Of a stretch of 64,000 nt of DNA, positions 7,650-16,392 are shown piece after piece; the first letter of the stretch is position 1, and each line of letters begins with the position of its first letter. Under the pieces are notes generated by a model. That model was not told where the DNA came from, did no database searches, and was given only the letters and a program-made list of their open reading frames with translations. A program made the translations under genes and the position numbers. Source of the stretch: Streptomyces sp. DH37 (GTDB lineage Bacteria; Actinomycetota; Actinomycetes; Streptomycetales; Streptomycetaceae); NCBI RefSeq assembly GCF_029813835.1, contig NZ_JARVKV010000009.1, positions 62,001-126,000 on the forward strand. Direction: 5' to 3'.

Positions 7650-8954
7650 TCAGCGCTGCTCCACCGGGACGTAGTCGCGCTCGACGACGCCGGTGTAGAT
7701 CTGGCGCGGACGCCCGATGCGGGAGCCCGGCTCCTTGATCATCTCGTGCCACTGGGCGATCCAGCCGGGAAGGCGGCCGAGCGCGAACAGCACGGTGAAC
7801 ATGGTGGTCGGGAAGCCCATGGCCCGGTAGATCAGACCGGTGTAGAAGTCGACGTTCGGGTAGAGGTTGCGCTCGACGAAGTAGTCGTCGGCCAGCGCGT
7901 GCTCCTCCAGCTTCAGCGCGATGTCCAGCAGCTCGTCGGACTTGCCGAGCGCCGAGAGGACGTCGTGCGCCGCCGCCTTGATGATCTTCGCCCGGGGGTC
8001 GAAGCTCTTGTAGACGCGGTGGCCGAAGCCCATCAGGCGGACGCCGTCCTCCTTGTTCTTCACCCGGCGGATGAAGGTGTCGACGTCGCCGCCCTCGGCC
8101 CGGATGCGCTCCAGCATCTCCAGCACCGACTGGTTGGCGCCGCCGTGCAGGGGGCCCCACAGGGCGCTGATGCCGGCGGAGATGGAGGCGAACATGTTCG
8201 CCTGGGAGGAGCCGACCAGGCGCACGGTGGAGGTCGAGCAGTTCTGCTCGTGGTCCGCGTGCAGGATGAGCAGCTTGTCCAGGGCGTTGGACACGACCGG
8301 GTTGAGCTCGTACTCCTCGGCCGGGACCGAGAAGGTCATGCGCAGGAAGTTCTCGACGTAGCCCAGGTCGTTGCGCGGGTAGACCACCGGGTGGCCGACC
8401 GACTTCTTGTAGGCGTACGCCGCGATGGTGGGCAGCTTGGCGAGCAGGCGGATGGTGGAGAGGTGCCGCTGCTGCTCGTCGAAGGGGTTGTGGCTGTCCT
8501 GGTAGAAGGTGGACAGCGCGCTGACCACGGAGGACAGCATCGCCATCGGATGGGCGTCCCGCGGGAAGCCGTCGTAGAACCGTTTGACGTCCTCGTGGAG
8601 CAGGGTGTGCTGGGTGATCTCGTTCCGGAAGTCGGCCAGCTGGTCGACGGTGGGCAGCTCCCCGTTGATCAGGAGGTACGCCGTCTCGAGGAACGTGCCG
8701 TGCTCGGCGAGCTGCTCGATCGGGTACCCGCGGTAGCGGAGGACGCCCTTCTCGCCGTCGAGAAAGGTGATCGCCGACTTGTACGCGGCGGTGTTGCCGT
8801 AACCGGAGTCCAGGGTCACCAGACCGGTCTGGGCCCGCAGCTTGGAGATGTCGAACCCACTGTCACCGACAGTGCTGTCGACCAGCGGGAAGCTGTACTC
8901 GCCGTCCCCGTACCGCAGTACTACTGCGCCGTCGCTTTCACGGTGTTCGCTCAC
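7650..8954 (-). CDS. gltA: Citrate synthase
   Basis: Condenses acetyl-CoA with oxaloacetate at the entry to the TCA cycle. The 434-residue product contains the type I/hexameric family signatures, including GPLHGGAN and GFGHRVYKSFDPRA with the two active-site His, and VDFYTG with the catalytic Asp. I chose GTG 8954 (protein MSEHRESDGAVVLRYG) because GAGGG lies 7 nt upstream and this matches the length I recall for Streptomyces enzymes. A GTG at 8966 would add four residues. The gene is monocistronic, ending in the 15-bp hairpin at 7548-7586. Confidence 0.96.
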   Translation of the reverse strand: MSEHRESDGAVVLRYGDGEYSFPLVDSTVGDSGFDISKLRAQTGLVTLDSGYGNTAAYKSAITFLDGEKGVLRYRGYPIEQLAEHGTFLETAYLLINGELPTVDQLADFRNEITQHTLLHEDVKRFYDGFPRDAHPMAMLSSVVSALSTFYQDSHNPFDEQQRHLSTIRLLAKLPTIAAYAYKKSVGHPVVYPRNDLGYVENFLRMTFSVPAEEYELNPVVSNALDKLLILHADHEQNCSTSTVRLVGSSQANMFASISAGISALWGPLHGGANQSVLEMLERIRAEGGDVDTFIRRVKNKEDGVRLMGFGHRVYKSFDPRAKIIKAAAHDVLSALGKSDELLDIALKLEEHALADDYFVERNLYPNVDFYTGLIYRAMGFPTTMFTVLFALGRLPGWIAQWHEMIKEPGSRIGRPRQIYTGVVERDYVPVEQR

Positions 8955-9086
8955 GTCATCCCTCACCGACGTAGTGCCTCATCTTCGAGTGCCCTGTCCT
9001 CCTCCCACTGTCTCCCATCCGGTGCGGTGCGGTGCACTCGGGGTCGCCCAGTGGGCCATCAGGTGGCACGGAGTGCCTCCGGAAAG

Positions 9087-11312
9087 TTACGCGGGGTGTG
9101 GCGTGCCGCGCAATCGGTGGTCCAGGGCGGTGCAGCGGCGCCCCGCGGAGACCGTCCGTACGGCCTGGCCCAGGGCCCTGCGCGAGCCCACCAGCACCAC
9201 GAGGCGCTTCGCCCTCGTCACGGCCGTGTAGAGCAGGTTGCGCTGGAGCATCATCCAGGCCCCGGTGGTGACCGGGACGACCACCGCCGGATACTCACTG
9301 CCCTGGGAGCGGTGGATGGTCACCGCGTAGGCGTGCGCGAGCTCGTCCAGTTCGTCGAAGTCGTAGCCGACCTCCTCGTCCTCGTCGGTGCGCACGGTCA
9401 GCCGCTGGTCGTCCGGGTCCAGGGCGGTGACCACGCCCACCGTGCCGTTGAAGACCCCGTTGGCCCCCTTCTCGTAGTTGTTGCGGATCTGAGTGACCTT
9501 GTCGCCCACCCGGAAAACCCGCCCGCCGAAGCGCTTTTCCGGAAGGTCGGGCCGGGCGGGGGTGATGGCCTGCTGGAGCAGCCCGTTCAGCGTGCCCGCG
9601 CCGGCCGGCCCGCGGTGCATCGGCGCCAGCACCTGCACGTCGCGGCGCGGGTCGAGGCCGAACTTCGCGGGGATGCGCCGGGCCGCCACGTCGACGGTGA
9701 GCCGGCCGGCCTCCTCGGTGTCGTCCTCGACGAAGAGGAAGAAGTCCGACAGGCCCTGGGTGATCGGCGGGACCCCGGAGTTGATGCGGTGGGCGTTGGT
9801 GACCACGCCGGACTGCTGGGCCTGGCGGAAGATCCGCGTCAGCCGCACCGCCGGGACCGGGCTGCCCTCGGCGAGCAGGTCGCGCAGCACCTCGCCCGCG
9901 CCCACCGACGGAAGCTGGTCCACGTCCCCCACCAGCAGCAGGTGGGCGCCGGGCGCCACGGCCTTGATCAGCTTGTTGGCCAGCAGCAGGTCCAGCATGG
10001 ACGCCTCGTCGACCACCACCAGGTCGGCGTCCAGCGGCCGCTCCCGGTCGTACGCGGCGTCCCCGCCGGGCTTGAGCTCCAGCAGCCGGTGGACGGTGGA
10101 GGCCTCGGCGCCGGTCAGCTCCGACAGCCGCTTGGCCGCCCGGCCGGTGGGCGCGGCCAGCACCACCTTCGCCCGCTTGGCCCGGGCCAGCTCGACCACC
10201 GACCGCACGGTGAAGGACTTGCCGCAGCCCGGCCCGCCGGTGAGCACCGCCACCTTCTCCGTCAGCGCCAGCCTCACCGCGTCCCGCTGCTCGGGGGCCA
10301 GCTCGGCGCCGGTGCGCCCGGCCAGCCAGGACAGGGCCGCGTCCCAGTCCACGTCCCGGAAGGCCGGGAGGCGGTCCTCCCCGGTGCGCAGCAGGCGTAG
10401 CAGCTGGGCCGACAGGGACAGCTCGGCCCGGTGGAAGGGCACCAGGTAGACCGCCGAGACCTTCTCGGCCGGGTCCTCCGGATGGGGGACCTGTTCGCGC
10501 ACCACCCCCTCCTCCTCGCCCGCCAGCTCGCCCAGGCAGTCGATGACCAGGCCGGTGTCCACCTGGAGCAGCTTCACGGTGTCGGCGATCAGCCGCTCCT
10601 CCGGCAGGTAGCAGTGCCCCTGGTCGGCCGACTGCGACAGCGCGTACTGGATCCCGGCCTTCACCCGGTCGGGGCTGTCGTGCGGGATGCCGACGGCCTG
10701 GGCGATGCGGTCGGCGGTGAGGAAGCCGATGCCCCACACGTCGGCGGCCAGCCGGTAGGGCTGGTTCCGCACCACCGAGATCGAGGCGTCGCCGTACTTC
10801 TTGTAGATGCGCACCGCGATCGAGGTGGACACCCCCACCCCCTGGAGGAAGACCATCACCTCCTTGATCGCCTTCTGCTCCTCCCACGCCGCGCCGATCA
10901 GCTTCGTCCGCTTCGGGCCGAGCCCGGGCACCTCGATCAGCCGCTCCGGAGCCGTCTCGATGACCTCCAGCGTCTCCAGGCCGAAGTGCTCCACGATCCG
11001 CTCGGCGATCTTCGGGCCGATGCCCTTGATCAGGCCGGAGCCCAGGTAGCGCCGGATGCCCTGGACGGTGGCCGGCAGCACCGTCGTGTAGTTCTCCACG
11101 GTGAACTGGCGGCCGTACTGCGGGTGCGAGCCCCAGCGGCCCTCCATCCGCAGCGACTCCCCCACCTGCGCGCCCAGCAGCGAGCCGACGACGGTGAGCA
11201 GCTCGCCGCCGCCGCGTCCGGTGTCGACGCGGGCAACCGTGTAGCCGTTTTCCTCGTTGGCGTAGGTGATGCGCTCGAGGACCCCCTCGAGCACGGCGGG
11301 TTGGAACGACAT
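9087..11312 (-). CDS. recD2: RecD2/RecD-TraA family 5'-3' DNA helicase
   Basis: A 741-residue SF1B helicase of the RecD2 type, which works without RecBC. An N-terminal OB-like domain and tandem helix-hairpin-helix segments (GIGPKIAERIVEHFG, VPGLGPKRTKLIG) occupy roughly residues 80-200. Walker A GGPGCGKS lies near residue 358, Walker B VVVDEAS follows, and motif VI is AVTIHRSQGSEY. ATG 11312 (MSFQPAVLEG) fits family N termini. A TTG ten codons earlier (11342) keeps the frame open but has no better ribosome site. It probably acts in DNA repair or replication restart, an inference from the family. Confidence 0.88.
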   Translation of the reverse strand: MSFQPAVLEGVLERITYANEENGYTVARVDTGRGGGELLTVVGSLLGAQVGESLRMEGRWGSHPQYGRQFTVENYTTVLPATVQGIRRYLGSGLIKGIGPKIAERIVEHFGLETLEVIETAPERLIEVPGLGPKRTKLIGAAWEEQKAIKEVMVFLQGVGVSTSIAVRIYKKYGDASISVVRNQPYRLAADVWGIGFLTADRIAQAVGIPHDSPDRVKAGIQYALSQSADQGHCYLPEERLIADTVKLLQVDTGLVIDCLGELAGEEEGVVREQVPHPEDPAEKVSAVYLVPFHRAELSLSAQLLRLLRTGEDRLPAFRDVDWDAALSWLAGRTGAELAPEQRDAVRLALTEKVAVLTGGPGCGKSFTVRSVVELARAKRAKVVLAAPTGRAAKRLSELTGAEASTVHRLLELKPGGDAAYDRERPLDADLVVVDEASMLDLLLANKLIKAVAPGAHLLLVGDVDQLPSVGAGEVLRDLLAEGSPVPAVRLTRIFRQAQQSGVVTNAHRINSGVPPITQGLSDFFLFVEDDTEEAGRLTVDVAARRIPAKFGLDPRRDVQVLAPMHRGPAGAGTLNGLLQQAITPARPDLPEKRFGGRVFRVGDKVTQIRNNYEKGANGVFNGTVGVVTALDPDDQRLTVRTDEDEEVGYDFDELDELAHAYAVTIHRSQGSEYPAVVVPVTTGAWMMLQRNLLYTAVTRAKRLVVLVGSRRALGQAVRTVSAGRRCTALDHRLRGTPHPA

Positions 11313-11395
11313 GTCACAGACGGTAACTCCGGAGACTGACAACCGGACATCCCCCGCCGTCCGCGGGGTGGCCGAACGGGGTCACGATCGGGTAT

Positions 11396-11405
11396 CAAGC
11401 GCTTG
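11396..11405. promoter_or_regulatory. CAAGCGCTTG palindrome before ribokinase
   Basis: A perfect 10-bp palindrome with the AAGCGCTT core seen in many LacI-family operators. It lies 138 bp before the rbsK start, just upstream of the 10-bp tandem array. It may bind a sugar-responsive LacI repressor. Confidence 0.4.
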
Positions 11406-11430
11406 CCGTGCGGGCGAGGGGCATGAGGAG

Positions 11431-11530
11431 CACGCGGGGACGCGTGGGGACGCCCGGAGATGCGCGGCAACACGGGGCAACACCCGGGAGAGCCCGGCAA
11501 CGCAAGGAAACGCGAGGAAACACGAGGAAA
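11431..11530. repeat. Degenerate tandem array with an exact 10-bp period
   Basis: Ten consecutive 10-bp units occupy 11431-11530. They are all versions of about CGCGNGGNAA; the last three are CGCAAGGAAA, CGCGAGGAAA and CACGAGGAAA. The phase never slips, although the units have diverged. The period is not a multiple of three, so it is not a coding repeat. It ends 12 bp before the ribokinase GTG and is purine-rich on the coding strand, so the rbsK mRNA leader would be a run of GGAA-like motifs. Confidence 0.8.
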
Positions 11531-11542
11531 CGGAGTGCGGCC

Positions 11543-12502
11543 GTGACGAGGAGCGGAGACGGGGAGGGCGCGCCGCGTACGCGGGCTCCATCGGGCCACG
11601 ACCTGCTGGTCGTCGGATCCGCCAACGCCGATCTGGTGACCGCCGTCGACCGCCATCCCGCGCCCGGCGAGACCGTGCTCGGCTCCGACCTCGCGGTCCA
11701 CCCCGGCGGCAAGGGCGCCAACCAGGCGGTCGCCGCCGCCCGGCTCGGCGCGCGCACGGCGCTGCTGGCCCGGGTCGGCGACGACGCGTACGGCCGGATG
11801 CTGCTGGACTCGCTGCGGGGCGCGGGCGTGGACACCGCGCCCGTGCTCGTCGGCGGGGCCCCCACCGGGGTCGCCCTGATCGCGGTGGACCCGTCCGGCG
11901 GCAACACCATCGTCGTCTCGCCCGGCGCCAACGCCCGCCTCACCCCCGCCGACGCGGTCGCCGCCCGCGCGGTGCTGGCCGGCGCCGCGGTGGTCTCCCT
12001 CCAGCTGGAGGTGCCGCCGCAGACCGTCGCGGCGGTGGTGCGGGCCGCGGTCGGGACCGGCACCCGGGTCGTGCTCAACCCCTCGCCGCCCGCCGCGCTG
12101 CCCGGCGACGTGCTGGCCGCCTGCGACCCGCTGGTCGTCAACGAGCACGAGGCGCGCCTCCTGCTGGCCGGGGAGCCGGTGCCGGAGGACCCCGGGACCT
12201 GGGCGGCGGCGCTGCTGGAGCGCGGCCCGCGCAGCGTGGTGGTGACCCTGGGGGCCTCCGGAGCGCTGCTGTCGGGCCCCGGCGGGACCGTCCGCGTGCC
12301 GAGTCCGGCGGTGGAGGCGGTGGACACCACGGGCGCGGGCGACGCCTTCACCGGCGCCCTGGCCTGGCGGCTGGCCCGCGGCGACGGGCTGGAGGAGGCC
12401 GTGCGCCTCGCGGTGCGGGTCGGGGCCGCGGCGGTCACCCGGCCCGGCGCGCAGGCCGCGTTCCCCACGGGGGACGAGCTGCCGGCCCCGCCGGGGCCGT
12501 GA
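11543..12502 (+). CDS. rbsK: Ribokinase
   Basis: A 319-residue PfkB-family kinase that phosphorylates ribose or a related sugar. Family motifs are in order: VGSANADLVTAVDRHPAPGET near the N terminus, [18 protein letters not shown] for sugar binding, NPSPPAALP, VVNEHEA, and the catalytic anion-hole DTTGAGDAFTGAL near the C terminus. The frame is open further upstream, but that stretch encodes only the 10-bp repeat. I therefore use GTG 11543, which has GGAG 7 nt before it. The Ser/Gly/Arg-rich first 20 residues are a variable extension. No ribose transporter is adjacent. Confidence 0.88.
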   Translation: MTRSGDGEGAPRTRAPSGHDLLVVGSANADLVTAVDRHPAPGETVLGSDLAVHPGGKGANQAVAAARLGARTALLARVGDDAYGRMLLDSLRGAGVDTAPVLVGGAPTGVALIAVDPSGGNTIVVSPGANARLTPADAVAARAVLAGAAVVSLQLEVPPQTVAAVVRAAVGTGTRVVLNPSPPAALPGDVLAACDPLVVNEHEARLLLAGEPVPEDPGTWAAALLERGPRSVVVTLGASGALLSGPGGTVRVPSPAVEAVDTTGAGDAFTGALAWRLARGDGLEEAVRLAVRVGAAAVTRPGAQAAFPTGDELPAPPGP

Positions 12503-12538
12503 CACCGGATCCGCGGCGGCGGGAGCGGGCGGGACGTT

Positions 12539-12573
12539 ACGAGGGGCCCGGCCTGCGCGGCCCGGCCCCTCGT
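12539..12573. terminator. Terminator after ribokinase
   Basis: ACGAGGGGCC (12539-12548) pairs with GGCCCCTCGT (12564-12573), and further GC pairing is possible inside the loop. It lies 37 bp after the rbsK stop. The rest of the 302-bp gap up to the small acidic gene shows no coding sequence. Confidence 0.7.
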
Positions 12574-12804
12574 GTCCCCCCGTCGGTCTCGCCCTCCCCC
12601 GTCGTTCCTCCCCGGTTCGACCGACAACAGCTATGACCCGCGGCGGGGCGGAAGGGTTGCACGGCGGAACATGATTTTTTCGCCGGACTTCCCGCGAGGC
12701 GTTCCCGGGTGGAATCGGCGCGGTTCCGGGTACCCGGCAAGGGCTTCCGCCGGGATTCCGGAAGGCCCCCGGCGGACCGGAGCGACAGAGTGAGGAGACG
12801 GCGC

Positions 12805-13017
12805 ATGAGCGGGTGGACGCCATCCCAGGCCGAGGGCGACCGGGACGACGAGGAAGGTGTGGACCAGTCGCGCGGGCTGAGCGAACGGCACGCGGCCGAG
12901 GCCGCCTCGGAGGGGGCCGGCGGGGCGGAGAAGGCCGGTCCGGCCGCGACGCCCTCGCAGGCCGAGGGCGGCAAGGGCGAGGAAGGTGCCGAGCAGGACC
13001 GCGGCAGCGCGCGGTGA
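12805..13017 (+). CDS. Small acidic Streptomyces protein with duplicated TPSQAEG motif
   Basis: A 70-residue, highly charged Gly/Glu/Ala-rich protein of unknown function. ATG 12805 has GTGAGGAG 7 nt upstream, and the gene ends one base before a strong terminator, so it looks real despite its size. The heptapeptide TPSQAEG appears twice (residues 5-11 and about 50-56), each followed by an acidic stretch. There is no hydrophobic core, signal peptide or Cys, and it is probably disordered. I recall similar short TPSQAEG proteins in other Streptomyces genomes, always as hypotheticals. No function is proposed. Confidence 0.75.
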   Translation: MSGWTPSQAEGDRDDEEGVDQSRGLSERHAAEAASEGAGGAEKAGPAATPSQAEGGKGEEGAEQDRGSAR

Positions 13018-13018
13018 C

Positions 13019-13058
13019 GCCGCCGTCGCCTCCCGTTCGTGCGGGAGGCGACGGCGGC
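13019..13058. terminator. Perfect 17-bp hairpin terminator
   Basis: GCCGCCGTCGCCTCCCG (13019-13035) pairs fully with 13042-13058 around a TTCGTG loop. It starts right after the stop codon of the small acidic gene and faces the end of the convergent isomerase gene. Confidence 0.9.
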
Positions 13059-13109
13059 CCGGCGCGGTCCGCGGCGCGACATGGGCGGACCGCGCCCGTC
13101 TCGCGGCCC

Positions 13110-13967
13110 CTACAGGACGTGGGCGCGGAAGCGCTCCGCCGTCTCCGCGAGGGCCTCGCGGCCGTCGCGGGCCCACAGGGCCTCGTTGAAGATCTCCACC
13201 TCGGTCCAGCCGGTGTAGCCGGCCGCCACGACGCGGTCCCGCCAGTAGCGGAAGTCGACCGAGCCGTCCCCGAGCTGCCCGCGCCCCAGCAGCACGCCCG
13301 CCGGCAGCGGGGTGCACCAGTCGGCGAGCTGGAAGGCGGCGATCCGGCCGCTCCCGCCCGCCCGGTCGATCTGCGCGGGCGCCCGGTCGTCCCACCAGAC
13401 GTGGTACGTGTCCACGACCACGCCGACCTGCTCGGCCGGGAAGCGCTCGGCCAGGTCGAGGGCCTGCCCGAGGGTGGAGACGACGCAGCGGTCCGAGGCG
13501 AACATCGGGTGCAGCGGCTCGATGGCCAGTCGTACCCCGCGGTCGGCCGCGTAGGGGGCCAGCTCGGCCAGCGCGTCGGCGATCCGCTCGCGGGCGCCGT
13601 TCAGGTCGCGGTCGCCGTCCGGCAGGCCGCCGGAGACCAGGACCAGGGTGTCGGTGCCGACCCCGGCCGCCTCGTCGACCGCCGCCCGGTTGTCGTCGAG
13701 CGCCTCGCGGCGCGCGGCGGGGTCGGTGGCGGTGAGGAAGCCGCCGCGGCACAGGCTGGTGACGGTCAGGCCCGCGTCCCGCACCAGGCGGGCGGTGGCC
13801 TCCACCCCGTACCGCTGGACGGGCGCGCGCCACAGCCCGACGCCGCCGATGTCCGACTCCTCGCACGCCCTGACCAGTTCGGGCAGGGAGAGCTGCTTGA
13901 CGGTCTCCTGGTTGATGGAGAGGCGGTCGGACCCGGCGGCCCCGGAGGACCCGGCGGAGAGCGTCAT
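13110..13967 (-). CDS. Sugar phosphate isomerase/epimerase (AP-endonuclease-2-like TIM barrel)
   Basis: A 285-residue protein of the xylose-isomerase-like TIM-barrel superfamily. Metal-ligand segments typical of this fold are visible: LAIEPLHPMF (Glu), VVDTYHVWWD (Asp, His) and WTEVEIFNE (Glu). It is the last gene of a three-gene operon; its ATG overlaps the stop of the upstream DHDPS-like gene (ATGA at 13967-13964). Such barrels isomerise keto sugars or inositol derivatives, and the actual substrate cannot be read from sequence. The operon starts beside a LacI operator and repressor, pointing to an inducible sugar catabolic pathway. Confidence 0.85.
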   Translation of the reverse strand: MTLSAGSSGAAGSDRLSINQETVKQLSLPELVRACEESDIGGVGLWRAPVQRYGVEATARLVRDAGLTVTSLCRGGFLTATDPAARREALDDNRAAVDEAAGVGTDTLVLVSGGLPDGDRDLNGARERIADALAELAPYAADRGVRLAIEPLHPMFASDRCVVSTLGQALDLAERFPAEQVGVVVDTYHVWWDDRAPAQIDRAGGSGRIAAFQLADWCTPLPAGVLLGRGQLGDGSVDFRYWRDRVVAAGYTGWTEVEIFNEALWARDGREALAETAERFRAHVL

Positions 13968-15133
13968 GCCGCCACCCCGTACACCGCCAGCAGGTGCCGC
14001 ATCCGCGACTCGGCCAGCGCCGGGTCGGGGAAGAGCCCCAGGGAGTCGGCCAGTTCGTACGCCCGTGCCAGGTGCGGCAGCGAACGCGCGGACTGCAGGC
14101 CGCCGACCATGGCGAAGTGCTCCTGGTGCCCGGCCAGCCAGGCGAGGAACACCACGCCGGTCTTGTAGTAGCGGGTGGGGGCCTCGAACAGGTGCCGGGA
14201 GAGCCCGACGGTCGGGTCCAGCAGCTTGCGGAAGCCCGCCGGATCGCCGGTGTCCAGCACCCGCACGGCCTCGGCGGCCAGCGGCGCCAGGGGGTCGAAG
14301 ATGCCGAGCAGGGCGTGGCTGAAGCGCCCTCCCGCCCCGGACTCCTCGCCGGCGATCAGCTCGGGGTAGTTGAAGTCGTCGCCGGTGTAGCAGCGCACCC
14401 CGTCCGGGAGCCTGCGGCGCAGCTCGACCTCGCGGCGCGCGTCCAGCAGCGAGATCTTCACCCCGTCGACCTTGTCGGGGTGCTCGGCGATGACGGCGAG
14501 GAAGGTCTCGGTGGCGGCGTCCAGGTCCCGGCTGCCCCAGTAGCCGGTGAGCGCCGGGTCGAACATCGGGCCGAGCCAGTGCAGGATCACCGGCTCGGAG
14601 GCCTGGCGCAGCAGGTGCCCGTAGAGCTCCACGTACTCCTCGGGGCCGCGGGCGAGGGCGGCCGTCGCGCGGGAGGCCATCACGATCGCCTGGGCGCCGG
14701 CCTCCTCCACCACGGCGAGCTGCTCCTCGTACGCGGCGCGGACCTCGTCCAGGGAGGCGGCGGGTCCGGTGAGCTGGTCGGTGCCCACCCCGCAGGCGAT
14801 GCGGCCCCCGCAGGCGGCGGCCTCCGCGGCGGAGCGGCGGATCAGCTCGGCGGCGGAGGGCCAGTCCAGGCCCATGCCGCGCTGGGCGGTGTCCATGGCC
14901 TCGGCGACCCCGAGTCCGTGGGACCACAGATGGCGGCGGAAGGCGAGCGTGGCGTCCCAGTCCACGGCGGCCGGGCCGTCGGGCGTCACGTCCGCGAACG
15001 GGTCGGCGACGACGTGGGCGGCGGAGAACACCGTGCGGGAGACCAGCGGCGGACCTCCGGCGGCGGGCACCGCGGGCTCGGTGCGGGGGGCGTACTCGCG
15101 CAGGACGCCGGAGGCGTCGGGCAGGCGGATCAC
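13964..15133 (-). CDS. Dihydrodipicolinate-synthase-like aldolase family protein (DUF993 type)
   Basis: A 389-residue protein that reads as a DHDPS/NAL-like TIM barrel of the uncharacterised DUF993 type. The segment DGVKISLLDARREV holds a Lys at the position expected for the Schiff-base lysine, and GVRCYTGDDFNYPELI follows. The start is GTG 15133, overlapping the stop of the oxidoreductase gene (GTGA). The protein probably performs an aldol cleavage or dehydration of a sugar acid produced by its operon partners. That is inferred from the fold and neighbourhood only. Confidence 0.8.
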   Translation of the reverse strand: MIRLPDASGVLREYAPRTEPAVPAAGGPPLVSRTVFSAAHVVADPFADVTPDGPAAVDWDATLAFRRHLWSHGLGVAEAMDTAQRGMGLDWPSAAELIRRSAAEAAACGGRIACGVGTDQLTGPAASLDEVRAAYEEQLAVVEEAGAQAIVMASRATAALARGPEEYVELYGHLLRQASEPVILHWLGPMFDPALTGYWGSRDLDAATETFLAVIAEHPDKVDGVKISLLDARREVELRRRLPDGVRCYTGDDFNYPELIAGEESGAGGRFSHALLGIFDPLAPLAAEAVRVLDTGDPAGFRKLLDPTVGLSRHLFEAPTRYYKTGVVFLAWLAGHQEHFAMVGGLQSARSLPHLARAYELADSLGLFPDPALAESRMRHLLAVYGVAA

Positions 15134-16287
15134 AGGCTCAGCTCCGGTACGTCGAGGCGGCGGCCCTCGGCGGCCGAGGCCAGGCCCAGCTCGGCGAGCT
15201 GGACGCCGCGGGCGCCGGCCAGCAGGTCCCAGGTGTACGGCTCGTCCAGCGCCACATGGCGCAGGAACAGCTCCCACTGCGCCTTGAACCCGTTGTCGAA
15301 CACGTCGTTGTCCGGGACCTCCTGCCACTGGTCGCGGAAGGACTCGGTCACCGGCAGGTCGGGGTTCCACACCGGCTTCGGGGTGGCCGAGCGGTGCTGG
15401 ACGCGGCAGGTGCGCAGGCCCGCGACGGCCGAGCCCTCGGTGCCGTCGACCTGGAACTCCACCAGCTCGTCGCGGTTGACCCGCACGGTCCAGGAGGAGT
15501 TGATCTGGGCGACGATCCCGCCGTCGAGCTGGAAGATCCCGTAGGCGGCGTCGTCGGCGGTGGCGGCGTACGGCTTGCCCTGCTCGTCCCAGCGCTGCGG
15601 GACGTGGGTGGCGGTGGCCGCCTGAACGGTGCGCACCGGGCCGAACAGCTCGTGGAGCACGTACTCCCAGTGCGGGAACATGTCGACGACGATGCCGCCG
15701 CCGTCCTCGGCCCGGTAGTTCCACGAGGGGCGCTGGGCGGGCTGCCAGTCGCCCTCGAAGACCCAGTAGCCGAACTCGCCGCGCACCGACAGGATCCGGC
15801 CGAAGAAGCCGCCGTCGATCAGCCGCTTGAGCTTCAGCAGGCCCGGCAGAAAGAGCTTGTCCTGCACCACGCCGTGCTTGACGCCCGCGTCGCGGGCGAG
15901 CCGGGCCAGGTCCAGGGCCCCCTCCAGGCCGGTGGCGGTGGGCTTCTCGGTGTAGACGTGCTTGCCCGCGGCGATCGCCTTGCGGATGGCGGCCTCGCGG
16001 GCGGAGGTGACCTGGGCGTCGAAGTAGATCTCGACGCTCTCGTCGGCCAGGACGGCGTCGAGGTCGCAGCTCACGGCGGCGGGATCGAGGCCGTGGCGCT
16101 CGGCGAGGGCCTTCAGCGCGTGCTCGCGGCGCCCGACGAGGACCGGCTCGGGCCACAGCACGTCGCCGTCGCCGAGCTCCAGTCCGCCCTGCTCGCGGAT
16201 GGCGAGGATGGAGCGGACCAGGTGCTGGCGGTACCCCATCCGGCCGGTGACGCCGTTCATGGCGATCCGTACGACCCTGCGTGTCAT
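15130..16287 (-). CDS. Gfo/Idh/MocA family NAD(P)-dependent sugar oxidoreductase
   Basis: A 385-residue oxidoreductase and the first gene of the operon. The N terminus IAMNGVTGRMGYRQH is a variant of the glycine-rich dinucleotide-binding loop. VYTEKPTATG is the EKP signature of the family, with the catalytic Lys. The C-terminal half is the usual beta-sheet substrate domain. Family members oxidise inositols, glucose and derivatives. ATG 16287 is 18 bp from a perfect 16-bp operator (16305-16320), so transcription of all three genes is very likely under the divergent LacI repressor. Confidence 0.88.
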   Translation of the reverse strand: MTRRVVRIAMNGVTGRMGYRQHLVRSILAIREQGGLELGDGDVLWPEPVLVGRREHALKALAERHGLDPAAVSCDLDAVLADESVEIYFDAQVTSAREAAIRKAIAAGKHVYTEKPTATGLEGALDLARLARDAGVKHGVVQDKLFLPGLLKLKRLIDGGFFGRILSVRGEFGYWVFEGDWQPAQRPSWNYRAEDGGGIVVDMFPHWEYVLHELFGPVRTVQAATATHVPQRWDEQGKPYAATADDAAYGIFQLDGGIVAQINSSWTVRVNRDELVEFQVDGTEGSAVAGLRTCRVQHRSATPKPVWNPDLPVTESFRDQWQEVPDNDVFDNGFKAQWELFLRHVALDEPYTWDLLAGARGVQLAELGLASAAEGRRLDVPELSL

Positions 16288-16304
16288 GAGCTTCCCTCTC
16301 GCTT

Positions 16305-16320
16305 TAGAAAGCGCTTTCTA
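16305..16320. promoter_or_regulatory. LacI-family operator, perfect 16-bp palindrome
   Basis: TAGAAAGCGCTTTCTA is fully palindromic with the central CG typical of LacI/GalR sites. It lies in the 105-bp gap between the divergent oxidoreductase operon and the LacI gene, close to both starts, so it can control both. Confidence 0.85.
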
Positions 16321-16392
16321 TCTCAGGGCAAGCTAGCCTGCCCACAGCACCCACGACAAGACCCGCAGACGAGAACCGCACCGGAGGACGGA

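Noticed and set aside
7320..10400. A 1026-codon plus-strand frame across citrate synthase and recD2
   Set aside because: It is a shadow of two convincing minus-strand genes with conserved motifs.
11313..11342. Upstream TTG start for recD2 adding ten residues
   Set aside because: There is no ribosome site, and the ATG at 11312 fits the family N terminus better.
12660..12735. SigB-like promoter (GGGTAC at 12728-12733) before the small acidic gene
   Set aside because: No -35 element at the right spacing, so the match is probably chance.
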